From Muribaculaceae bacterium (GTDB lineage Bacteria > Bacteroidota > Bacteroidia > Bacteroidales > Muribaculaceae), in contig JAKVKZ010000001.1 of assembly GCA_022484565.1 (NCBI GenBank), positions 1 through 64,000 of the forward strand: a DNA stretch of 64,000 nucleotides. The letters run 5' to 3'. Position 1 is the stretch's first letter, and each line of letters opens with the position of its first letter. Below, one piece after another: positions 10,086 through 18,119 of this stretch. The notes beneath the pieces were generated by a model that was not told the origin of the DNA, did not search any database, and saw only the letters and a program-made list of their open reading frames with translations. The position numbers were made by a program, and so were the translations under genes.

Positions 10086-10646
10086 TTAATCGTCATCCGA
10101 AAAAAATTCTTCAATTTTTTTCACTGCATGGTGATAGGATGCCTTCAATGCTCCCACAGAAGTGCCGAGAATTTCGGACATGTCCTCATATTTCATTTCG
10201 TCGTAGTAGCGCATGTTGAACACGAGCCTCTGCTTTTCTGGAAGTTTGTTTATCGCTTTTTGCAGTTGCAGCTTCAGGTCGTCGCCATCGAACCACTCAT
10301 CGGATTCAAGATTGTTAATCAGGAATGAGTCCTCGTCGTCGATAGAAAGCTGGTTGCGTAGTTTCTCTTTATTGATGAACGTGATGGATTCGTTGATGGC
10401 AATTTTGTAAAGCCAAGTGGAAAGTTTGGCATCACCACGGAAACTGTCGATATTGGTCCAGGCTTTCATGAAAGTGTTTTGGAGCAAATCGTTGGTGTCG
10501 TCGTGGTCGATAACGATACGACGAATCTGCCAATACAGCGGCTGCGTGTAATGGTTGATAACTTTCGTAAATGCCTCACGGCAAGTGGCGTTATCGTGCA
10601 ATTGAGCTACAATTTCCTCTTCGTTATATTGCTGCGAATCTGTCAT
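10086..10646 (-). CDS. ECF-type RNA polymerase sigma factor
   Basis: DLLQNTFMKAWTNIDSFRGDAKLSTWLYKIAINESI (region 2) and LPEKQRLVFNMRYYDEMKYEDMSEILGTSVGALKASYHHAVKKI (region 4). Confidence 0.92.
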   Translation of the reverse strand: MTDSQQYNEEEIVAQLHDNATCREAFTKVINHYTQPLYWQIRRIVIDHDDTNDLLQNTFMKAWTNIDSFRGDAKLSTWLYKIAINESITFINKEKLRNQLSIDDEDSFLINNLESDEWFDGDDLKLQLQKAINKLPEKQRLVFNMRYYDEMKYEDMSEILGTSVGALKASYHHAVKKIEEFFSDDD

Positions 10647-10807
10647 TAATCATAAATAATGCGCTAAGTTAGTGCAAAGTTTTGAAATTTGCAGCATTGA
10701 AAGGTGCTGTAGATGTAATAAATTTTATTAAAAGTGGATAATTGAACAATTTTTCAAACAAATTGGCACGATAAATTATGTGATGGTGAGAGCATATTTT
10801 AAGAAAC

Positions 10808-12076
10808 TTAACCCAAGAATTGAATTACATTCAAAGCTGTAATTCCATTATCAAGTTGTTGTGCCATCACATCATTTGATAAAACGAAACTATGCAACAG
10901 TGGCTTGTCGAGAATGCTGGCAAGTTCCACGAGATGACGTGCATCCGTGCGTTGAACGTGCTCGGCCTGTTTAATTTCAAAAGCATAATATCCTTTGGAA
11001 GTTTCAATCAGGCAATCCACTTCTCTTCCATCGTTAGTGCGCAAATGATAAAATGACACCGGTGCATTTGTCTGCTTCACCTGCTTATACATTTCGGCAA
11101 TGACCAGACTCTCGAATTCGGAACCAGAAGGAGCACTCCGCTTTTTCAGCACAGCTTGTAGCACACCATTGTCCAAATAATGAATTTTGGGCGATTTCAC
11201 AAGCCGTCTTCCCGCATTTCTTGCCCAAGCAGGGAGCGAGAGAGTTTGATAACTGATTTCCAAGTATTGAAGGTATCTTTGCACAGTTTTGGAGCTGACA
11301 TTAATGTGCGCACCGAGTGAGGAGGCATTGCACAAATTGCCGGTCTGAAGTGCCAACAGTTGCTGAAGCTTCATGTAAGGCTCAAGGGCCTTGAATGAAG
11401 CCAAATCGCGCACGTCCCTTTCAAGATAAGTGCGCACATAGGTCTGAAGCCATTTAAATCTGTCATCCTCGCTCATCTGTTCGTCGGATAATGCAGGATA
11501 GCCACCATAGGTGACATAGTGTTGCCAAGCCTTTATCTTTTTAGGATGATTTGCATCGAGGAGCAGCGATGGATAAAATTTTGGGACTGTCTGAGTCATT
11601 ACCATTTGCTGGAAAGGAGAATCCGCCACCTCATTATCCCACGAGTCAGTTTCCAGCTCTGGAACGGTCAACGGAAATAAGTCTTGAATTATACATCTTC
11701 CTGCCAAACTTTCCTTCACTTTGTTCATCAGCAGCAATTGGCTGGAGCCAAGGAGAATGTAACGTGGAGTGTCCCATTGGTCATAAACCGACTTAATGCT
11801 TTCAATCAAGACTGGTTCTTTCTGTATTTCGTCAAGAATAGCTTTGGGATACAGAGCATTCCATTGTGATGCGGTAAGTGCAGTGAAATTTGGCCTCATC
11901 ACAGGGTCCTCTATGGAAATATATGTGTAATCAGGAAACGACTGTTTGACAAATGTGGTTTTCCCTGTCTGTCGTGCTCCAGTCACAACCAATATCCTTC
12001 CCCACTTTGATTGTGTGAGTTCGCCAATATGCTTGGAAATGTATCTTGCCTTCATATCATGAATGTTAGGCCACAA
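10808..12076 (-). CDS. ATP-binding protein, AAA_14 + DUF4143 type
   Basis: Walker A GARQTGKTTFVKQ, YISIEDPVMR, ILLGSSQLLLM, FYHLRTNDGREVDCLIE. Confidence 0.88.
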   Translation of the reverse strand: MWPNIHDMKARYISKHIGELTQSKWGRILVVTGARQTGKTTFVKQSFPDYTYISIEDPVMRPNFTALTASQWNALYPKAILDEIQKEPVLIESIKSVYDQWDTPRYILLGSSQLLLMNKVKESLAGRCIIQDLFPLTVPELETDSWDNEVADSPFQQMVMTQTVPKFYPSLLLDANHPKKIKAWQHYVTYGGYPALSDEQMSEDDRFKWLQTYVRTYLERDVRDLASFKALEPYMKLQQLLALQTGNLCNASSLGAHINVSSKTVQRYLQYLEISYQTLSLPAWARNAGRRLVKSPKIHYLDNGVLQAVLKKRSAPSGSEFESLVIAEMYKQVKQTNAPVSFYHLRTNDGREVDCLIETSKGYYAFEIKQAEHVQRTDARHLVELASILDKPLLHSFVLSNDVMAQQLDNGITALNVIQFLG

Positions 12077-12123
12077 AGATAATGATAAAACAAGTATCTC
12101 GGATTAGTTTTTGATTAATAAAA

Positions 12124-12223
12124 CGTAAAATTTGGACTTGTATTCCAAATATTACGCCATTTTTTGGATTTGCACTCCAAATTTTACGCCTAAATTGGGA
12201 CTTGAAGTCCTAATATTACGCCA
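12124..12223. repeat. Cluster of three short palindromes with 32-bp period
   Basis: TTTGGACTTGTATTCCAAA (12131), TTTGGATTTGCACTCCAAA (12163), TTGGGACTTGAAGTCCTAA (12195), separated by ATTACGCC/ATTTTACGCC spacers. Confidence 0.85.
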
Positions 12224-12328
12224 TTACGTTGGTGAAACTTTTCAAAACATTCATCGTCTTGATGGATTTAATTGGGAATGAGGGATTTTATTTGTAGATT
12301 TGTGAACTAATCAGAAAAATAAGACGAT

Positions 12329-12670
12329 ATGGAATCTGGAAAGAAAATTGAAGTGAAATATTTGCGAAGCGAGTTCAACGACGGTTGGGGCACACTAGTT
12401 GATGTGTACGCCGACAAGGACGGGACTGAATATATCCGAAATGGACGGCACGGCAGCGAGGAGACCACGGTGGAATGGGAGGAATGTGTGCTGTGCGGTG
12501 ACAGCATGGCATTTAATGCACCTGGGGAAGGTACTGAATTTGTGATGATTGACGAAGCAAGAAGCACGAAATTCAGCGAAAAAATCGGCAAAGACGGTGT
12601 CACCACGAAGAAGATTGCTCCATATTACTATGCCGGCGAAGTGGAAGGCGTGGAGAAGATAGAATTGTAA
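12329..12670 (+). CDS. Hypothetical protein (113 aa)
   Basis: Intact ORF with composition of a real acidic protein; no recognised domain. Confidence 0.55.
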   Translation: MESGKKIEVKYLRSEFNDGWGTLVDVYADKDGTEYIRNGRHGSEETTVEWEECVLCGDSMAFNAPGEGTEFVMIDEARSTKFSEKIGKDGVTTKKIAPYYYAGEVEGVEKIEL

Positions 12671-12740
12671 CTTTGAGTTATGAGCTAATTATGCAACAGT
12701 CGGACGCGGAACTCTTCAACCTTAATTGCTGAGAAGCTAG

Positions 12741-12938
12741 TTATTTAGTCTCTGAACTATTTGGCTTTTCCTTTGACTTCTTGAGGCGACCGCTGCGATG
12801 GAGGGCATCGGCAATAATCCATTGGAGTTGGCCGTTAGTGGAACGGAACTCGTCGGCAGCCCACGCTTCGACAGCGTTCATCGTCTTGGCATCGATGCGG
12901 AGCACGAAACTTTTGGTTTTTGAATCCTGATTTGACAT
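12741..12938 (-). CDS. Arc-like ribbon-helix-helix protein
   Basis: KSFVLRIDAKTMNAVEAWAADEFRSTNGQLQWIIADAL resembles the Arc/RHH fold. Confidence 0.75.
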   Translation of the reverse strand: MSNQDSKTKSFVLRIDAKTMNAVEAWAADEFRSTNGQLQWIIADALHRSGRLKKSKEKPNSSETK

Positions 12939-12996
12939 TATATGGAATTATTGCCGCATGGCTCAATTCAAGCCATGCGGCAAATATTATGTTGGA

Positions 12997-13971
12997 CTAA
13001 TGATTGAGAGTACCTGTGTTGATTACGGGTTGTGCCGATTCGTCGGCGCAAAGCACAACGAGGAGGTTGCTCACCATTGCGGCCCGTTTTTCGTCGTCAA
13101 GCTCAATCTGCTCGGCTGAAAGTTTGTCGAGAGCAAGTTTAACCATTGAAACTGCACCTTCCACAATCTTCTCGCGTGCAGCAACGACTGCCGATGCCTG
13201 CTGACGGCGGAGCATGACAGCTGCGATTTCGGGAGCATAAGTGAGATAATTGATGCGGGCTTCAACGACTTCGATACCGGCCATGGCAAGACGCTCGTTG
13301 AGCTTCTGTTCAAGCTGCTCGTTGATTTCCTCACCACCGGCCCGGAGAGTAAGTTCATTACCATCGGCAGATGAGGCTTCGCCATTTTCATCGTAGGCAT
13401 ATTGGCCCGCCACTTGGCGGAGGGCGGCATCACTCTGAATGCGAACAAACTTTTCAAAAGCGTTCATGCGGCTTGCAGCCGTCTTGTTGCCAGCCACCGT
13501 CTGAGCGTCGATTTCGAACATCGCCTTGTAGGTGTCCTTGAGTTTCCACACCATAACGAGGCCGATAAGGATAGGGTTGCCATTTTTGTCGTTGACCTTA
13601 ATAGGCTCGATGTCGAGGTTGCGGGCACGGAGAGTGAGGCTTTTCTTAGCGAGGAAAGGATTAACCCAGAAGAATCCATTTTCAGAGAAAGTCCCTTTGT
13701 ATTTACCGAAAAACACCATCACGGCTGTGGCGTTAGGCTCAAGCATGATGAATCCAGCTAAGTAAATAATAGTTGCAATTATCAGAATGATGGCTCCAAC
13801 GAGCGAAAGACCGCCTGTGAGGTTGAAATCTTCGGTCGCGTCATTGTAGTTGGCACCCACAATAGTGAACAGATAGACGATGACAGCAATTAAGATTAAA
13901 ATGAAGAAAATAGCGAGAAAGCCATTTATCCTCATTCCGTTAAATTTCATTTCTTTAGTTTCCATAATCAA
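12997..13971 (-). CDS. SPFH/Band 7 domain membrane protein
   Basis: Two N-terminal TMs, GFFWVNPFLAKKSLTLRARNLDIEPIKVNDKNGNPILIGLVMVWKLKD, AMAGIEVVEARINYLTYAPEIAAVMLRRQQA. Confidence 0.88.
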   Translation of the reverse strand: MIMETKEMKFNGMRINGFLAIFFILILIAVIVYLFTIVGANYNDATEDFNLTGGLSLVGAIILIIATIIYLAGFIMLEPNATAVMVFFGKYKGTFSENGFFWVNPFLAKKSLTLRARNLDIEPIKVNDKNGNPILIGLVMVWKLKDTYKAMFEIDAQTVAGNKTAASRMNAFEKFVRIQSDAALRQVAGQYAYDENGEASSADGNELTLRAGGEEINEQLEQKLNERLAMAGIEVVEARINYLTYAPEIAAVMLRRQQASAVVAAREKIVEGAVSMVKLALDKLSAEQIELDDEKRAAMVSNLLVVLCADESAQPVINTGTLNH

Positions 13972-14165
13972 TAAATTAAAATGATATTAAAATGATATCG
14001 CAAAGGTACAGCAGAATTTTGATTATGCAAATTTTTTTGAAGAAAAAACAGCTTTGACAATAATATTTAATCCTAACTTGGAATTTACTCTATTGAAATC
14101 AGCTAATCGTAAAGTTTTTGCCGACATCTTGCCCTTACGCAAGTGCCGGCAAACATTACTATAAA

Positions 14166-14999
14166 TTAATGAGTGGATTTCAGATACTGCAAATCTCCAT
14201 ACCAATAGCTGGCGGTGGTACCACCATCGATTAGGAAGTCGGAACCGCTAATGAAACGGCCTTTTGGTGACATGAGGAATTCAGCCAAGTCGCCAACTTC
14301 ATCGGGCGTTCCTGCACGGCCAGCAGGCGAAGCCTGAATCATTTTCAGATAGCCATCTTTGCGAGGACCATGAAGTTCGTCGTTGGCAAGTGGCGTGATA
14401 ATGATGCCCGGGCTAATCGAGTTGATGGTTGCGCCGCGTTTTCCCCAGCGAGTTGCCTCAAACATCACGCGAAGCACATTACAACGCTTGGAATATTGAT
14501 AAGCCTTTAGCGTGTCAGTTATCTCCCTGAGAAATGGCAGGTTCATAAGCTCATCAGTTGGCGTCGTGGCGAGAGCGTCGCTTTGCACCTGTGGAATATT
14601 GCCCAAACGGTGACCACTTTGGGAAGAAATGATGATGCCCGAGCCGCCATCAGCTATTACCTTGCCTACTTCCTCCATCAAAACAGCGGTGCCATAGAGG
14701 TCGGTCTTCAGAATCACATCTACAGGAGCCTGTGATGGTGATACTCCTGCGGCATTGATGAGATGAAATATCTCACCGAATACTTGTGCATGAGTTATCA
14801 TATTTTTGATAGACTCACGTGAACTCAAATCGGCCTGAATGGTACTGCACTCAAATCCTGCGTCTTCCAACGTCTTTGCAGCGATTTGCGCATTATCCAA
14901 TTTATAGTCGGCCAATACAATATGTTTGCCGGCACTTACCCTTCGGGCTATAGCCTGTCCGATAGAACCAGCTCCCAATAAGATTACTACACGTTTCAT
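14166..14999 (-). CDS. SDR-family oxidoreductase
   Basis: Rossmann motif VILLGAGSIGQAIARRVSAG, INAAGVSPS, C-terminal GSDFLIDGG. Confidence 0.88.
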   Translation of the reverse strand: MKRVVILLGAGSIGQAIARRVSAGKHIVLADYKLDNAQIAAKTLEDAGFECSTIQADLSSRESIKNMITHAQVFGEIFHLINAAGVSPSQAPVDVILKTDLYGTAVLMEEVGKVIADGGSGIIISSQSGHRLGNIPQVQSDALATTPTDELMNLPFLREITDTLKAYQYSKRCNVLRVMFEATRWGKRGATINSISPGIIITPLANDELHGPRKDGYLKMIQASPAGRAGTPDEVGDLAEFLMSPKGRFISGSDFLIDGGTTASYWYGDLQYLKSTH

Positions 15000-15001
15000 A
15001 A

Positions 15002-15616
15002 TTAGAATTTCTTTAATAATTTTGCTACTCTATCCTTAATATCCACCTTTTGACATTCATGACCGTAGATGCTGAATCCGCTAAGAACTTCAGAATTCGG
15101 ATAAGTCCGCTTAACATCGGAAACAGTAGAAGCTAATCCACTTCCTTCATGAGTGGTGAAAGGGATGAGAGTTTTGCCATTAAGGTCATAATCGCGGAAA
15201 AAAGAGAACATCACTCTGGGGTAAGTGCCCCACCAGACGGGTCCGCCAATAAATATCGTATCGTAATTGGCGATGTTGTCAATTTTGCCTTTGTACGACG
15301 GAAATTCATTGTTTTTGGCTTCCTCAGTCGCGAGATTTACAAGGTCCATATAGGGCATGTCATAGTTTTTATCGGCCACAATCTCAAACTGGTCGGCTCC
15401 TGTGAGTTCGCAGATGGCATCAGCCGCACGCTTCGTGTTACCAATCTTAATATTACCTACGCTATAGTTCTCGCCTGCATGAGAGAAGAAAACCACAAGC
15501 ACTTTTTCTTTCTTTTCCATATTATTAAATGTTTTTGATTCTTTATTTTGTGCATGTCCTGTGCAAGCGAGCATAAGCATGAAGCACAAGGCAATAATTG
15601 ATACAATGTTCTTCAT
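15002..15616 (-). CDS. Flavodoxin with N-terminal export signal
   Basis: KVLVVFFSHAGENYSVGNIKIGNTKRAADAI and FIGGPVWWGTYPRVMFSF flavodoxin motifs, preceded by MKNIVSIIALCFMLMLACTGHAQ. Confidence 0.85.
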   Translation of the reverse strand: MKNIVSIIALCFMLMLACTGHAQNKESKTFNNMEKKEKVLVVFFSHAGENYSVGNIKIGNTKRAADAICELTGADQFEIVADKNYDMPYMDLVNLATEEAKNNEFPSYKGKIDNIANYDTIFIGGPVWWGTYPRVMFSFFRDYDLNGKTLIPFTTHEGSGLASTVSDVKRTYPNSEVLSGFSIYGHECQKVDIKDRVAKLLKKF

Positions 15617-15628
15617 AATCGTTATATA

Positions 15629-16183
15629 TTAAATGCTTTTCACAATCTTTGCGGGGATTCCAACGACAACTGTGTTGTCGGGTACATCTTTTGTAACCAC
15701 CGACCCAGTACCTACGATAGCATTTTCGCCAATAGTTACACCAGGCAAGATTCTTACGAAACCACCAATCCAAACATTCTTTTTGATATGTATGGGCTTT
15801 GCCATAATTATGCGGATGTTCTTGGGTTCATGATTCACCGTGAGCAGACTTGTGCCTGGACCTATCATTACGCCATCGTCGATGGTGATGCCTCCGAGTG
15901 ACATCATTGTGAGGTTGTGATTGATATAGACGTTGCTGCCCAAATGCACCTCTGAGCCACAATCGATGAACATAGGTGGAGTGATGAAAGTTCCCACGCC
16001 TTGTGTGCCGCTAAACAGCTCATTCTCCATCTCCGCAATCTTAGCCTTATCTTTAGGGTCAGTCATGCGGATTTGCCAGCAGATGTGATCGCATCGGTCA
16101 ATTTCCCCATGCACTTCTTTCTGATAATCCTCTTGACGAATGTCGTAAGGTTCTCCTTTTTGTATGACTTCAAATACGCTCAT
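15629..16183 (-). CDS. Maltose/galactoside-type O-acetyltransferase (left-handed beta helix)
   Basis: PPMFIDCGSEVHLGSNVYINHNLTMMSLGGITIDDGVMIGPGTSLLTVNH hexapeptide repeats. Confidence 0.88.
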   Translation of the reverse strand: MSVFEVIQKGEPYDIRQEDYQKEVHGEIDRCDHICWQIRMTDPKDKAKIAEMENELFSGTQGVGTFITPPMFIDCGSEVHLGSNVYINHNLTMMSLGGITIDDGVMIGPGTSLLTVNHEPKNIRIIMAKPIHIKKNVWIGGFVRILPGVTIGENAIVGTGSVVTKDVPDNTVVVGIPAKIVKSI

Positions 16184-16191
16184 TATTTATT

Positions 16192-16869
16192 TTAATAATT
16201 TACTTGATATCTCATCCATACGGCACCATCGGAAAACTGCTCAACACTTTGGAGGGATAATTGGATTGGCTCTGCATCCTCAGGCAGTCCGTCGAACACA
16301 CCGAGCATGCCTTCACGCCCGTCGATGGCAGGACCAAAGAGCACACTTACTTCGTCGAGAAGGCCTGAAGACAGGAAAGCTCCGTTGATGTGCGGACCAC
16401 CGACAATGGCCATGCGCTCTACTCCAAACTTTGTGTTGAGGATTTCTACGGCCTGCTTCAAGTCGGTGCGCTGCTTGCCGCATGCAATCCATGAAATGCC
16501 GAGACTTTCAAGATAAGACAGATATTCCTTGGATGCCTTTTCGCTTACTATAATGAGTAAAGGTTGTCCGTAAAGTTCAGTATTCTGGAACTTCAATCGG
16601 CCTAAATTATCGGCAATTACATTATAGCCATCAGCATCGGTGGCTTTATGGAATGCTGTGCGGCCAATAGTCGTTTTGTCCTTAGGCTCGAAGAATCCCT
16701 GCTCGGTCATTTCGAGAGAAGCAGTGATGCGTCCGCTCACCGTCGTAGGAGCATTGAGAGCGTCCAAAATCTTGTAATATTCGTTGACTCCGTTAATTTT
16801 TGAGGTCATGGCGCAATCAATGCGACCATCGACCGATGCCATCATGTGGCAGATAATATAGGGTTTCAT
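16192..16869 (-). CDS. RibD C-terminal/dihydrofolate reductase-like protein
   Basis: MKPYIICHMMASVDGRID; VERMAIVGGPHINGAFLSSGLLDEVSVLFGPAIDG. Start at internal Met 16869 preferred. Confidence 0.8.
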   Translation of the reverse strand: MKPYIICHMMASVDGRIDCAMTSKINGVNEYYKILDALNAPTTVSGRITASLEMTEQGFFEPKDKTTIGRTAFHKATDADGYNVIADNLGRLKFQNTELYGQPLLIIVSEKASKEYLSYLESLGISWIACGKQRTDLKQAVEILNTKFGVERMAIVGGPHINGAFLSSGLLDEVSVLFGPAIDGREGMLGVFDGLPEDAEPIQLSLQSVEQFSDGAVWMRYQVNY

Positions 16870-17120
16870 AATTTTCGTTTTGTTTATTTTGTTATCACGG
16901 TGCAAAATTATGACGAATAACCATGGATTCAGGTAGATATATTACGGAAATGTTTACCAATATTACCTTTTTCAGAAAAGAGTAACAAGAATGACGTTGG
17001 CAGAATATTGGAAAGATCTCAACAAAACAAAGAGGCAAGGCTCAATTGGAAAATGCTGGAAAAATAGATGAAGAATTTATTCTACCATTTTACAATTAAG
17101 CCGCAATTTAGCGGCTGATA

Positions 17121-17155
17121 AAAATAAAGGGCCACGGAGGAATCCATGACCCTTT
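17121..17155 (-). terminator. Terminator downstream of the 17.2-18.0 kb lipoprotein gene
   Basis: AAAGGGCCACGG/CCATGACCCTTT stem followed on the minus strand by ATTTTTATC. Confidence 0.65.
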
Positions 17156-17201
17156 CAGGGAAAATATGTCGTTAAAGATTATATAGTAGTCAATCTTTGC
17201 C

Positions 17202-18026
17202 TTATTGGGCATGCAGATAGCCTGTCGCCTCTACTTTCTTTCCAGCACATTCAAAACTGATTGTGGCCTTATCGGAATCGTAATACAAATTAGCCAAGAA
17301 ATTAGTGATGAGGTAGCTCTTGAAAGGCACACCGGAAATGGTAGGAACAATGTTGTTGCCAGTAATGGTATAGCCTGTAGCAGTAGGGGTTACGGTAAGA
17401 TGCGGGAAAGTCATACCAGATTGTGCCGGCATGTTGGCGTCGAACTGTGCATTGGCAAGATAAAGAGCTGCGCTGTCCTTGGCTGCATCGAGAATAAAGC
17501 CGTACTTCATTTCCGTGTTCTTATAGATTTTCGTTGCGTCGAGAGTGTCGGTAACGGTGGTGTTGGCAGTGGTGTATGCAAGTTTGTTGGAGGTGGCCTG
17601 AACCTGGAATGTGCCGTTCACAGTGTACTGGAGTTTTATCACTCCGTCGAGGATTTGGCCCGAGAGGTTGGTGATGGTGTAACCAGAAACTGCCGTGCCG
17701 CTTGCGTCAACAGGAGTGACCGATGAAGCAGTGAATGTGTAGCCTGTGCTTGAAGAAGCAGACAAAGGCAAATCCTTAACCATGAAAGTTACTTCAGGCA
17801 TCTGAGCCGCGAATTTCGTGGTGACAGTGATGTTGGTCTTGGCATTGGCGAAGTCAAGATAGAACTGATAAGTGGCTGCATACATACCTGTACTGCCGGT
17901 TGAGACGAGAGTGACGCGATTAATCATGTCGGAACTCATTGTGGCATAATTCTCGTCGTTGTCGTTGTTGCACGAAGCCATAATCAAGGCAAGTGCAATA
18001 AAGAATAATGATAAATACTTTTTCAT
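17202..18026 (-). CDS. Lipoprotein, DUF4840-like
   Basis: MKKYLSLFFIALALIMASCNNDNDE lipobox; beta-rich repetitive remainder. Family name tentative. Confidence 0.6.
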   Translation of the reverse strand: MKKYLSLFFIALALIMASCNNDNDENYATMSSDMINRVTLVSTGSTGMYAATYQFYLDFANAKTNITVTTKFAAQMPEVTFMVKDLPLSASSSTGYTFTASSVTPVDASGTAVSGYTITNLSGQILDGVIKLQYTVNGTFQVQATSNKLAYTTANTTVTDTLDATKIYKNTEMKYGFILDAAKDSAALYLANAQFDANMPAQSGMTFPHLTVTPTATGYTITGNNIVPTISGVPFKSYLITNFLANLYYDSDKATISFECAGKKVEATGYLHAQ

Positions 18027-18119
18027 AATAGAAATCTGTTATTGTTTTTTTATATGTTTTTATTGTTATCGTAAAATAAATGCCTGAATTGACCAATTAT
18101 TGCATCAATCAGTGGAAAC

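Noticed and set aside
12124-12223. 32-bp palindrome cluster considered as a mini-CRISPR
   Set aside because: The whole unit repeats, there are no unique spacers and no cas genes nearby.
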